64,000 bases of DNA from Corynebacterium spheniscorum (GTDB taxonomy: Bacteria; Actinomycetota; Actinomycetes; Mycobacteriales; Mycobacteriaceae): contig NZ_FOPJ01000005.1 of NCBI RefSeq assembly GCF_900113445.1, forward strand, positions 62,001-126,000, given 5' to 3'. A program made the position numbers and the translations under genes. Positions 46,101-58,125 of the stretch are shown here, piece by piece. The notes beneath the pieces are model-generated. The model was not told where the DNA came from. It did not search any database and worked only from the letters and a program-made list of their open reading frames with translations. Numbering within the stretch: position 1 is the stretch's first letter; each line of letters starts with the position of its first letter.

Positions 46101-46392
46101 TTTGCGGCTTCTTTCCTCGTTCGTAGAGATTCTTAGAAGAGTCTTTTCCTTTTGCGGGATATACCTCGCTCATACTACTGCACCCCCTCAAGGCGAGGCA
46201 GGTGCCGGGGCGGGTGTGGCAGCGCTGCCGCCTAGACAATCATCTGATGAGTGCAACCCCGAGAGGGGTTAAGGGGCTCTTCCCTGCGCCCGGTTCGTGA
46301 CGTTACTATCCTTGACACGTGGGGCATTCCCACACCCCTCACACTGCGCTGCCGCATTCTTGCGACCTGATCACCCTGGAAGGTGATTTCCT
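46101..46392. other. Intergenic region between gatC and ACT protein
   Basis: 292 bp shared by two divergent promoters. TTGACA at 46313-46318 is a perfect -35-like hexamer, but no good -10 follows at normal spacing. CCCCGAGAGGGG (46258-46269) is a short hairpin. I find no tRNA, riboswitch or ORF with support. Confidence 0.4.
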
Positions 46393-49220
<2,828 letters not shown>

Positions 49221-49325
49221 CTACTCGCGTGTTAAGAGTCATCAGCTGCGGCATACCCTCACCCCGCGTGTGCCGCGGGATCACTATGCCCCCCTAATGC
49301 CCGCGGGTCTCGGATAAAGCAAAGG

Positions 49326-49371
49326 GAAGACCCATGAAGGAAGCGAGTGGAACGCCCCTTCATGGGTCTTC
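49326..49371. terminator. Terminator between TDT transporter and ligA
   Basis: GAAGACCCATGAAGG and CCTTCATGGGTCTTC are perfect 15-bp arms with a 16-base loop. On the minus strand CCTTTGCTTT follows, so it should end the TDT transcript before ligA. The remainder of the 229-bp gap holds no gene; it must carry the ligA promoter. Confidence 0.8.
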
Positions 49372-49428
49372 GGATACCAGCCTACGTAGTACCTCTGGGT
49401 TTTGTGAAGTTTTGCGGAATAATTGTTA

Positions 49429-50403
49429 TCACTTCGAGGACACCCGCGGTACACCGCTGAGCCAGCCGAGGAAGCGCACAGCGCTCACCCCCCAGTGGCA
49501 GAACAAGATTATCAAGAAGATCAGACTGAGGGAGTCCCACCAGGCATGACCACTGCTAGCAGCTAAATAATGGCTACCCAGGCACAGCGTTCCGGTGGGG
49601 AAGGTAGAGCCCCACCAGCCGGGCGTGTAATCCGGGATTTTGGGTAGCGAACCCCAGAATTTGTAGGCCGCGTAGGCAAACATGGGGATCCCTAAGGTGA
49701 ACATCACATAGCCGTAGATCACGCCCACATGCTTCCAGGTATCCCCCACGGCGAGTACCTGCGCGGCGGCGGTGGATTGCCCAACAATGCCCAGTGGGAT
49801 CCAGGCGGTGCCGCTTAACCCCAGCGGGAGATGGAAATTGCCGCGGATCACAGAAAGGTAGACGCGCGCGAAGGTCGGCGGTGCGGTGAGGAAGCTCATG
49901 AAGAAGCACACCACCGCCAGGCTATGGATGGTATGCGAGGTGGACTCGCTGAAGAACCCAGATTGCGCTAATTGGCCGCCCACCGTTGCCCCAACCATGG
50001 GGGCCACGAGTGCCAAGCCCCAGAGGAAGGTGGGCGCGCCGTGGAATTTGCGCAATTGATTAAGGCACACCACCACACCTAAGGCGGTGCCAATAATCCA
50101 GGCATAGGCTTGGACTGACCAATGCCCGGTTAAAGACGTCATGGCCGCACCCCAGGCGAGGATGCCCATGCTGGTCATCCCCCATGGCCCCATGAATTCT
50201 TGGTGGAAATGTGGGTTCCGGTATTTCAGGAAACCGAAGATGATAACTAAGAGAATGGCGGTGGCAAGCACCACCATAACGTCGCCGAGCAGCTCAAAGT
50301 GGTGAACATGGCTTAAGGTCGCCGCAATACTGGTGCCCATCAGGCTACCGGCCCAGGCGGGGCCTGCCGGTGGAAGCTGCGGCCGCTCAATTTTTAAGGT
50401 CAT
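49429..50403 (-). CDS. TDT (TehA/SLAC1-type) transporter
   Basis: 324-residue tellurite-resistance/dicarboxylate transporter family protein with ten predicted membrane segments. PAWAGSLMGTSIAATLSHVH at the N-terminus and the repeated five-hairpin pattern suit the family, whose members are anion channels or sulphite and C4-dicarboxylate exporters. Divergent LysR regulator 72 bp away suggests specific induction. Substrate unknown. Confidence 0.85.
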   Translation of the reverse strand: MTLKIERPQLPPAGPAWAGSLMGTSIAATLSHVHHFELLGDVMVVLATAILLVIIFGFLKYRNPHFHQEFMGPWGMTSMGILAWGAAMTSLTGHWSVQAYAWIIGTALGVVVCLNQLRKFHGAPTFLWGLALVAPMVGATVGGQLAQSGFFSESTSHTIHSLAVVCFFMSFLTAPPTFARVYLSVIRGNFHLPLGLSGTAWIPLGIVGQSTAAAQVLAVGDTWKHVGVIYGYVMFTLGIPMFAYAAYKFWGSLPKIPDYTPGWWGSTFPTGTLCLGSHYLAASSGHAWWDSLSLIFLIILFCHWGVSAVRFLGWLSGVPRVSSK

Positions 50404-50474
50404 GAAGGGCTATGTTAGGCCCTTAGCGTGGGCTTATGCCCCAACGATCACCTTGGCGGGGGTACCATGGTTTC

Positions 50475-51371
50475 ATGTACCCACAAGTCCCTGATGTTGC
50501 CCACCTCAAGGCATTACGCGCCGTCGCCAGCGCAGGTTCGATCTCCGGTGCTGCGCGTGAATTAGGGATCCCCCAGCAAACCGTGTCCGCGCGGATTGCG
50601 CGCTGCGAAAAACTTTTGGGACTGCGGCTTTTCCTGCGCACCCCCACCGGTGTGGAACCCACTGAGCGCGGCAAGGCCGTTATTGGGGCTGCTACCCCGC
50701 TGCTGGATGCCGCGCAGCAATTCAGTGAACATGTGGCCTCGCTGACCCAGGTGGATTTCAGCGGCAGCTTCCCCATTGCGGTATCTCACACCATTGCAGA
50801 GATTTATTTCGCTACCTGGGCAGCGGAGTTTCGCCGCGCGCGCCCGAAGGTGCGCATCCATATGACTCAGGCTAATTCCCAGCAGGTCCGCGAGTTAGTG
50901 GCCCAAGGCCGGGTGCGGTTGGGCTTAGTAGAAGATGCCCGGCGCGCCACCCCCAGCCAATCGGAGGTGGATTTAGGCCAAGACTCCTTGATTTTGGTGG
51001 TGCCCCCTACTCACCCTTGGGCAGGCCGCGACGCGGTAACGCGTGAGGAGCTTCAAGAAGCTTCGCTGGTGGTGCGCGAACCAGGTTCTGGTACTCGCCG
51101 CGTGATTGAGGAGGTGTTGGGCCCCTTAGGGCCTTCAGCTGGGGAGTTTGGTTCGCTATCGGCGATGCGCTCGGCGATTATTTCTTTGGATGCACCGGGC
51201 ATTATTGCGGCAAAAGCGGTGCACGATCAGATTGACAGTGGGAAGTTGGTGCAGGTTCCCACCCCTGAGTTGAATTTCAGTAGGCGTTTAATTGCGGTGC
51301 AGCCGCCAGGCTATGTCTCTGATTCGGCGGCAGAGTTCCTCATCGGGATTGCGCAGAATTCCTTTAAATAA
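50475..51371 (+). CDS. LysR-type regulator divergent from TDT transporter
   Basis: 298 residues. DNA-binding domain at about 8-65 (LKALRAVASAGSISGAARELGI, QQTVSARIARCEK), then the periplasmic-binding-like effector domain. Start at ATG 50475, with GGCGGGGGT upstream. By position it probably controls the TDT transporter and itself. Confidence 0.9.
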   Translation: MYPQVPDVAHLKALRAVASAGSISGAARELGIPQQTVSARIARCEKLLGLRLFLRTPTGVEPTERGKAVIGAATPLLDAAQQFSEHVASLTQVDFSGSFPIAVSHTIAEIYFATWAAEFRRARPKVRIHMTQANSQQVRELVAQGRVRLGLVEDARRATPSQSEVDLGQDSLILVVPPTHPWAGRDAVTREELQEASLVVREPGSGTRRVIEEVLGPLGPSAGEFGSLSAMRSAIISLDAPGIIAAKAVHDQIDSGKLVQVPTPELNFSRRLIAVQPPGYVSDSAAEFLIGIAQNSFK

Positions 51372-51487
51372 CCCCTGCTGGGGTTAGCTGCTGTTCGATT
51401 GCAAAATAGCTATTGAGCTGCAGTGTTATTGGGGGTCGTCGAATAGTGGCACACCCGTGTTCCGGCCCGAGTCTAAAGTATGGGGGC

Positions 51488-52156
51488 ATGACCTTCGATC
51501 GCTCCCGTCTTTTAAGCTTCGACCTCGAAACGACCGGCCTGGACCCACACACGGCCCGGATTGTAACCTCCGCGATGATTCGCATCGAGGGGCGATCTGT
51601 CGACCCCCTGGAACTCCTGGCCGATCCCGGCTGCGAGATCCCCGAAAACGCCACGAAGGTTCATGGCATCACCACCGAATATGCTCGCGAACATGGTCAA
51701 CCTCATGATGAGGTACTCAAAGAAACCATTAGTCGCATCCGTGCCGGTTGGGATGATGGCCTTTCTTTGGTGGTGTACAACGCCCCCTATGACCTGTCGA
51801 TTTTGCGTTGTTTGGATCCCGAATTCACGGTCACAGGATTGGTCTATGACCCCTATATTATTGACCGCATTAAAGATCCCTACCGCAAAGGTAAGCGCAC
51901 CTTAACGCACCTGTGTGAGCATTATGGTGTGCGCATCGATAAGGCCCATGAGGCAACCTCAGATGCCCTGGCGGCGGCCCGCATTGCTTGGAAACAAGTG
52001 CAGGTGTGGCCGGAGTTGGCGCAGATGAACGAAGGGGAACTCATGGAGTTCCAGGCGGTCGGCTTCTATGAGGTTCAGCAGAATCTGCGCGCCTGGTTAA
52101 GTGAGCAAGGAAAAGACACCACCCGGGTGTTTACCTCCTGGCCCATGCAAGGCTAA
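51488..52156 (+). CDS. DEDDh 3'-5' exonuclease
   Basis: 222-residue DnaQ-like exonuclease. ExoI SFDLETTGLDPHTARI (residues 10-25), ExoII VVYNAPYDLSILR, ExoIII HEATSDALAAARI with the catalytic His. Second such enzyme in the window, but distinct from the one at 1.7 kb: it has the extended VHGITTEYAREHG substrate loop and a C-terminal ASLSEQGKD-like tail. Start at ATG 51488, with GGGGGC directly before it. Proofreading-type or repair exonuclease. Confidence 0.88.
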   Translation: MTFDRSRLLSFDLETTGLDPHTARIVTSAMIRIEGRSVDPLELLADPGCEIPENATKVHGITTEYAREHGQPHDEVLKETISRIRAGWDDGLSLVVYNAPYDLSILRCLDPEFTVTGLVYDPYIIDRIKDPYRKGKRTLTHLCEHYGVRIDKAHEATSDALAAARIAWKQVQVWPELAQMNEGELMEFQAVGFYEVQQNLRAWLSEQGKDTTRVFTSWPMQG

Positions 52157-52195
52157 TTCCTATCTTAGGCGAAGTGCTGTGTCCGAGATCCTGGA

Positions 52196-53215
52196 CTAAA
52201 GGTCGCCTGCGTCTCGATACAGCATCGAAGCAATGCGGCTTAGCCGACGGTAGATTGCGGCTTGGCCCGAGTAGTGGGCAGCAGCCGGGGCGTGGTGCAC
52301 GTCAATACCTTCGGTGAGCACTTCCCGGGATAATCCGAGTTCATCAACGAGCCGCGCAATTTCTGTGGCTGCGGTGCGATCAGCATCTTCATCATCAATG
52401 GCGGCTAGATCCAATCCGAGCCCTACCCTTAAGTCTGGGATGCTCAGCGCGCGGGCGAGATTATCTAAATCGTGGTGCGTGCGCAGTTGATCTAAGGACA
52501 GCTGAACTGTATCTGCTTCGGAGATACCCACACCGGCGTGAAAGAGCAGCTCCCATAAGACGGGTTGCCCGCAGAGATTCAGCATCACCGAGGCACAATG
52601 TTCTTCGGCGCGTAGCTTCTCTGCGATCCTGCCAATCAGCTGCGCTAGGTCTTCTTGGCGAATGGGGGGAAGCTCATCAAAATCAGTGGTGCCGCGGATC
52701 CGGCCGGCTGCGATCTGGGCGATCAACGGTTCATCTATTTGCACATGGATCGCTGGGTCTTCAAAACGGCGGGCAAGTTCAGCACAATGCTGGGCAATCC
52801 CATCGGCAAGAGCTTCACTTAGATCCCGGCGCGCCCCCGCATCGCTTAACACCAAGTGCCCATTAGTCACCTCGATGCTGACCGCTAAACTCCAGGGCCC
52901 CATAACTTGGGTTTTTAAGCTAGGAAGCCTTGTTCCCCAGGTTTCCTCGCAGGCATCCAGGTCAGCTTCTAGCAGGTCCCAGCTTCGGCGAGTAAGCAGT
53001 TGGGGGCGATCACGTAAGACCCAGGCGCGTGGCCCGCGGTCAATGCTGAGGTGGCGTATTATCGCTGCGCTTCGGCCCACCGCATCCGCGCCGAGGCCGC
53101 GTTCGCTGAGCTGCGGCAGGTGCGGGAAATCGGGGGTTTCCCCGGTGATGATATCGGCGGCTAGGTGAATATCGGTGCCGGGGAATTCACCAATCCCATA
53201 GGCCCGCACACTCAT
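52196..53215 (-). CDS. MetE-fold protein without zinc ligands (Rv3015c-like)
   Basis: 339-residue member of the cobalamin-independent methionine synthase superfamily. [25 protein letters not shown] and a C-terminal barrel strand ([14 protein letters not shown]) support the fold. Classical MetE has His-x-Cys and distal Cys/Glu zinc ligands; here the equivalent stretch reads VMLNLCGQP with Asn in place of His, and no distal Cys is present, so ordinary methyl transfer is unlikely. Starts within the last 4 bp of mnmA (translational coupling). A homologue lies near ligA in mycobacteria. Function unknown. Confidence 0.75.
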   Translation of the reverse strand: MSVRAYGIGEFPGTDIHLAADIITGETPDFPHLPQLSERGLGADAVGRSAAIIRHLSIDRGPRAWVLRDRPQLLTRRSWDLLEADLDACEETWGTRLPSLKTQVMGPWSLAVSIEVTNGHLVLSDAGARRDLSEALADGIAQHCAELARRFEDPAIHVQIDEPLIAQIAAGRIRGTTDFDELPPIRQEDLAQLIGRIAEKLRAEEHCASVMLNLCGQPVLWELLFHAGVGISEADTVQLSLDQLRTHHDLDNLARALSIPDLRVGLGLDLAAIDDEDADRTAATEIARLVDELGLSREVLTEGIDVHHAPAAAHYSGQAAIYRRLSRIASMLYRDAGDL

Positions 53216-54312
53216 TCTTGGCTGCTTCTTCCGGTGGCATTAATGGTGCCTGAGCCCACCACAATATCGCCGAGGTCATCATCGGCTGGAAGGTAGAGCA
53301 CCGCGGCTTGGCCTGGGGCCACGCCTTCAAGCGGCTGGTGTAGCTCCAGGGTTAAAGAATCTGCCGCACGGTCCACGGTGGCATGGCAGGGTGCTAACCC
53401 ACCATGGGCACGTACCTGCACGGTGCACTCAAATTCTCCATCCATAGCTGGGTGTAAATACTTCAGGCGATCAGCATGAATGCGGGTAACAGCCAGGTGT
53501 TCGCGCGGGCCCACGGTAACAGTGCCGCAGGTGGGGTCCACCGCGGTGACATAACGGGGGCGGCCATCTTTAGCAGGGGTTTTAATATCCAGACCTTTGC
53601 GCTGACCAATGGTGTAGCCAAAGACATCGGTGTCTTCTTTCAGCACGGTGCCTTCGGCGTCTTTGACTACCCCAGGGCGCACCCCAATGGTGCGGCCTAA
53701 AAAAGCGCGGGTATCCCCATCGGGGATGAAGCAAATGTCATAGGAGTCTGGTTTATTAGCCACCGGGAACCCATGGCGGGCGGCTTCCTCGCGGATCTGC
53801 GGCTTGGGAGTATCCCCCACCGGGAAAAGGCAATGGTCTAATTCATGGCGGCCGAGTACCCCCAGCACATAGGACTGATCCTTCTTCGGATCCTCGGCGC
53901 GGCGGAGGTGGCCTTCATCATCAATCCGGGCGTAGTGTCCGGTGACAACCGCATCAAAACCTAAGGCGATGCCGCGTTCCAAAAGGGCGGCGAACTTAAT
54001 GCGCTCATTGCAGCGCAGGCAGGGGTTGGGGGTTTCACCACGGGCATAGGAGTCCATGAAGTCGCCGATGACTTCGCGGCCGAAGCGTTCGGAGAAATCC
54101 CACACATAAAAGGGGATGCCGAGGATATCGCAGACGCGGCGGGCATCCGCGGAGTCTTCTAATGAGCAGCAGCCGCGGGAGGATTCCCGCACTGCGGCGG
54201 GGTCCTTCGATAGTGCAAGGTGCACGCCAATAACGTCGTGGCCGGCTTCAACTGCACGGGCTGCAGCTACGGCTGAATCCACTCCGCCGCTCATGGCCGC
54301 AATCACGCGCAT
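53212..54312 (-). CDS. mnmA: tRNA-specific 2-thiouridylase
   Basis: Thiolates U34 of Lys, Glu and Gln tRNAs using ATP and persulphide sulphur. 366 residues. P-loop [10 protein letters not shown] near residue 6, first catalytic Cys in [12 protein letters not shown], second in [12 protein letters not shown], and the C-terminal beta-barrel domain. ATG at 54312 has a strong AGGAAGGGAAG upstream. The cysteine desulfurase at 60.2 kb, on the same strand, may supply its sulphur. Confidence 0.97.
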   Translation of the reverse strand: MRVIAAMSGGVDSAVAAARAVEAGHDVIGVHLALSKDPAAVRESSRGCCSLEDSADARRVCDILGIPFYVWDFSERFGREVIGDFMDSYARGETPNPCLRCNERIKFAALLERGIALGFDAVVTGHYARIDDEGHLRRAEDPKKDQSYVLGVLGRHELDHCLFPVGDTPKPQIREEAARHGFPVANKPDSYDICFIPDGDTRAFLGRTIGVRPGVVKDAEGTVLKEDTDVFGYTIGQRKGLDIKTPAKDGRPRYVTAVDPTCGTVTVGPREHLAVTRIHADRLKYLHPAMDGEFECTVQVRAHGGLAPCHATVDRAADSLTLELHQPLEGVAPGQAAVLYLPADDDLGDIVVGSGTINATGRSSQE

Positions 54313-54429
54313 GATCTGCTTCCCTTCCTCTTTCATATCCTTAGGGTTTAGTAACGGCGTGTCAGTGTACCTTCGTGGCCTCAGGGGCACATAGTCAGTG
54401 CCACCTGCGGCTTGTTAACCTTAAGCCCC

Positions 54430-55323
54430 ATGGCCAGAAGATCGCGCGCCCACAAACATAACGCCGCACCGCAGTCACGTATTCCACTTAATGAAGATAT
54501 CCCCATTGATACTGGCGTGGCTCGTGTGGAGGAAGATCCTTATCGCAGCGGTGGGCTGATTCTTTATATCAATGGGGTGCCCTCTTCGCATGTGGTAATC
54601 GGTGATCCACAGGCCCTGGAATTTGAGTACATGCGGTGGATCGCTGCGCTAATAAAAATTTTGGTGCATGCCCGCGAGGACTTGGTGGAAAGCTCCTTGA
54701 AGATCACGCACCTAGGTGGGGCGGGGTGTTCGCTGGCGCGCTATTTCGCAGACCTCTACCCGCAGTCGCGGAATACGGTTGTGGAATTAGATGCCAAGCT
54801 GGGGGAATTAGTGCGCGATTGGTTTGATATCCCGCGTGCCCCACACGTGAAGATCCGCGCAGCAGAAGCACGGGAGGCGACGGAAAATTTTTATCCCGCT
54901 AGCCGCGACATCATTATTCGCGATGTATTCGCCGGGGATAAAACCCCGCGCTCGCTGGCGACCGTGGAATTCTTCCAGGCGGTGAAGAAGTCGCTTAAGC
55001 CTACTGGGGTGTATGTGGCTAATTGTGGGGATCATAAGGAATTGCATGGTGCCCGCGCGGAGCTTGCTGGGTTGCGGGAAGTATTTGCCCATGTTGGGGT
55101 GGTTGCGGATCCTCCGATGCTTAAGGGGCGACGCTATGGCAATATCATTTTGATTGCTTCGGATGGGGAGATCCCAGCTGAGGATAGTTTCTTGCAACGC
55201 AAACTCGCCGGTGAGCTTTTAGGCGGTGCCGTGCCGGCGCAGTACCACGGGGATTCTTGGGTGAAAAAATTTGTGGGCCAGGCGAAACCTTGGCGTGACA
55301 AGGCGCCTGACCCACAGGGCTAG
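54430..55323 (+). CDS. Spermidine-synthase-like methyltransferase-fold protein
   Basis: 297 residues with the Rossmann-like spermidine synthase fold: ITHLGGAGCSLARY (glycine-rich loop), VVELDAKLGELV (acidic ligand), and DIIIRDVFAGDKTP where the catalytic Asp would sit. No N-terminal beta domain or membrane part. Basic N-terminus (ARRSRAHKHN). Likely an orphan polyamine synthase homologue; real substrate uncertain. ATG at 54430 starts the conserved part. Stands divergent from mnmA. Confidence 0.82.
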   Translation: MARRSRAHKHNAAPQSRIPLNEDIPIDTGVARVEEDPYRSGGLILYINGVPSSHVVIGDPQALEFEYMRWIAALIKILVHAREDLVESSLKITHLGGAGCSLARYFADLYPQSRNTVVELDAKLGELVRDWFDIPRAPHVKIRAAEAREATENFYPASRDIIIRDVFAGDKTPRSLATVEFFQAVKKSLKPTGVYVANCGDHKELHGARAELAGLREVFAHVGVVADPPMLKGRRYGNIILIASDGEIPAEDSFLQRKLAGELLGGAVPAQYHGDSWVKKFVGQAKPWRDKAPDPQG

Positions 55324-55330
55324 GGAAGAA

Positions 55331-58072
55331 TTATTTCTCGGAAGTCGCCAGCATCTTCACGGCTTTGACGGCATCGCGCGGGGAGAAATCCGGCAGGTAG
55401 CAACCAGAGATCGCAATACCGATCTTCGGTAGTGCCAGCTCATCGTTGTAGCAGAGGAACCAATCATGGTGCTGGGGGTGGAACTTATATTTCGAAGCCG
55501 CCAGCGAACGGAACCCATAGAGCGGTTCCATTAGCTCCCCAAGTTTTTCTAGCCCCTGGTCAAGGAGCTCCGGGCGCAACACCGAAGGGATCTCCTCAGT
55601 GAGCATCGGGGTGTTATCTGCTTCCGGGTTGCTAGCGGCGAGCTGGTGCTCCGCTGGCTTGGCAGTGTCGGTGCTTGGGGCTTCTTTACTTGGTGCCTGA
55701 GTTCGGGCGAGCGGCGCGCCGGAAAGGGATACCCATTGCAGGCCTAATTCCGCGGCTTTCACTGCTGCTTCAGCCAATAGGTACTCGATTACGGGGCGGA
55801 AGCCTGCGGTATTGCGGCGCATAAAGTCCAGGGTGTAGCCCACAATCTGCCCATGCTCATAGACCGGCAACCAGCTGGTGACGCCGTGGACTTGGTTTTC
55901 TTCATCCACCGCCAAAAGCAGCATGGTGTCAGGGTCTTGAAGCTCCTCAATGCCACCTAAGGTAAAGCCCATTTCCGGTAAGGACTTATCAGCCACCCAT
56001 TCTTCCGAAAGGGCAATAATGCGATCCTGTAATTCCGGGCTAGTGTCTGCCCAACTCAGCCACTCAGTGCGGATGCCCTCTTTCTTGGCGCGGTTGCGGG
56101 CGGTGCGAATATTTTGGAATTTCTTGCCCTTGAACTCAATGGCGTCGGTGCTTAGCACGGATTCTTCTGCCACCCGCACGCGATAATAACCACGGTGCAG
56201 GGCGCGGTTTCTGCTAAATTCCTCGCGCACCGAATACCAGGCCACATCCCAGCCTTGGCCGCTGGCAAATTTTTCAAACTCATCAGCCAACTGCGCCACC
56301 AAGCGCTGGGTATCTTCACCCACCAAGGCGGAATCGTGGAAAGGCTTATGGCTAGCAACGGGTTCACCAACGGTGACGGCAATCCCATTACGTACACGGT
56401 AGGCAACATAGCCGCGATCGTCTGAAGCAAACCAATAGCGGTTATCTGGCCACACCGTCATCCAGGACAAATGGTCACCACTACCGCGGCGGAGTAATTC
56501 CCTAGCGCGGTCGCGGTCTCTTTCTGCTGAGGGGTCCGGCACGCTCATGAGCATGAAGTACAAGGCCACCGCAATCGGCAACCACAACAGGTTGGTCACC
56601 CAGGCACTTAAGGTCAAGGTCAATGGGGTTTGGGCTACCAGGGCATGATCCAACATGGTGGCAAACACCGGCGGCAACCAGATGCCGGGGAGGTCTTGTA
56701 ATAACAACCCCACCGTGGCGGTAGGCCGGAAGCTGCTTTTCACCGACAACCCCACGAGGATCCACACTGCAGCGCTAAAGGCTTGGGCGATGACAAACCA
56801 CAATGCGAACCAGCTAATACTTTCCAGGCGGATCGGTACCCGGAAATAATGCCGGGTGGTGATCAAGGTCAGCAGGCACACAATCCAGGGCAGGCAGATG
56901 AAGCAGCCCAAAAGAACCCAAATATGAAGATCAAGGCTTTCGCCGCTGACAGTGGCATTGCGTTGCAAGGTAAGATACAGCTGGCTCATGGCCACACCCA
57001 TGGTGACTAGCTGCGCCACGATGGCCAACCACCATGCCACATGCCGTCCGCGAGCTAAGCCCCAACAGATCACCGCCTGCACAATCAGCGGCATGAGATT
57101 AGCAATCGCTGCCCCTACCCCACTGAATTGGGAGTTGATCAACGCATTGCGGCAGGCCTCTGATTGTGCATCAGCGGTGCACACAACTTGGAGGTATTCC
57201 AAGGATACTTCCGGCTCCCATAAAAACGCGGTGGTCACTGAGAAGGGTCCATCGGCAAGGGGGTTTAAACCGGCGATCACGGGGCCGAAGGCAACCAGGA
57301 AACACAGCATGGCTACTAGGTTGCGGCCTTCGCGGTGGGATACGTGGCGGCCAATCAGCGGCAGCGGTTCTTTGCGCACCACCATGCCATCTAAAAGACC
57401 AAGCGCTACCGCCACAGCCGCTAGAACATCACTAAGGTTCCCGGAGTAGAGCACCATTGCGGCTACCAGTACCCCAAGGATGAGGCGCACGCGGCGACGC
57501 CACAACAGCGGCATGCGGCTCGTGGCAAGAGCCGCGGTACCTAAAATCCAACCCATGGGGGTCAGCAGGAATTCCTTCATCAAAGCCCCGCCCCAGAAAT
57601 TCAGGCCGCTGCTATCTACCAGGTGTACCCCAACCATGACGATCGGCACGCCAATAACATGCAAGCCGAAGGCGGTAATAGCAAAGCGCACGCTGCCTAA
57701 AAGGCGTTCCGCGGGCACTGCGAAGATAAGGGCGGCGATGGTGGCTAGGATCGCCCCGGAGTGCAGCCCAGTGGATAAGGCGCTGCTAAAAAGATGCCAA
57801 TCGAAGATCTTAAAGGGCATGCTCATTCCCAGGGCTGCCCACATGTTTTCTGGGTCAGGTCCAATGAGTGCGCGTAGCAGCCACATCACTGCGATAAGGG
57901 TGATGGTCACTGGGGTGCGCAGCACTTGGCCTAGGAGCCACTTCAACCCGAATACGGTACTGCGGTAAATCTCTTTGAGGGGGCCGGGCAGGCTGATTGT
58001 CTTGGCTGCAGGCTCCGCAATACTCGTAGTATTCACTGGATTCTCGGAAGTCATCTGGGTCTTTTCGTTCAT
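55331..58072 (-). CDS. MprF-type aminoacyl-tRNA-dependent lipid aminoacyltransferase
   Basis: 913 residues. The first 530 hold about twelve membrane segments, the flippase-like part; about 550-910 are the DUF2156 GNAT-type synthase domain (WMTVWPDNRYWFASDDRG, AYRVRNGIAVTVGEPVAS, YSVREEFSRNRALHRGYYRV and TLDFMRRNT). Such enzymes transfer an amino acid from charged tRNA to phosphatidylglycerol or related lipid; C. glutamicum has enzymes for alanyl-lipids. Lysine or alanine cannot be chosen here. A linker of about 50 residues rich in Ala/Thr/Ser interrupts the synthase domain before TEEIPSVLRPELLDQG. The membrane esterase gene is 53 bp upstream on the same strand. Confidence 0.88.
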   Translation of the reverse strand: MNEKTQMTSENPVNTTSIAEPAAKTISLPGPLKEIYRSTVFGLKWLLGQVLRTPVTITLIAVMWLLRALIGPDPENMWAALGMSMPFKIFDWHLFSSALSTGLHSGAILATIAALIFAVPAERLLGSVRFAITAFGLHVIGVPIVMVGVHLVDSSGLNFWGGALMKEFLLTPMGWILGTAALATSRMPLLWRRRVRLILGVLVAAMVLYSGNLSDVLAAVAVALGLLDGMVVRKEPLPLIGRHVSHREGRNLVAMLCFLVAFGPVIAGLNPLADGPFSVTTAFLWEPEVSLEYLQVVCTADAQSEACRNALINSQFSGVGAAIANLMPLIVQAVICWGLARGRHVAWWLAIVAQLVTMGVAMSQLYLTLQRNATVSGESLDLHIWVLLGCFICLPWIVCLLTLITTRHYFRVPIRLESISWFALWFVIAQAFSAAVWILVGLSVKSSFRPTATVGLLLQDLPGIWLPPVFATMLDHALVAQTPLTLTLSAWVTNLLWLPIAVALYFMLMSVPDPSAERDRDRARELLRRGSGDHLSWMTVWPDNRYWFASDDRGYVAYRVRNGIAVTVGEPVASHKPFHDSALVGEDTQRLVAQLADEFEKFASGQGWDVAWYSVREEFSRNRALHRGYYRVRVAEESVLSTDAIEFKGKKFQNIRTARNRAKKEGIRTEWLSWADTSPELQDRIIALSEEWVADKSLPEMGFTLGGIEELQDPDTMLLLAVDEENQVHGVTSWLPVYEHGQIVGYTLDFMRRNTAGFRPVIEYLLAEAAVKAAELGLQWVSLSGAPLARTQAPSKEAPSTDTAKPAEHQLAASNPEADNTPMLTEEIPSVLRPELLDQGLEKLGELMEPLYGFRSLAASKYKFHPQHHDWFLCYNDELALPKIGIAISGCYLPDFSPRDAVKAVKMLATSEK

Positions 58073-58125
58073 GTTCTGGGGAAGAAAAATATAGCGGAAA
58101 GAAGCGTTACTCGGAGGATCGTCGA

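Noticed and set aside
46246-46280. CTGATGAG followed by a small hairpin, resembling a hammerhead ribozyme core
   Set aside because: The GAAA segment and the closing stems are missing.
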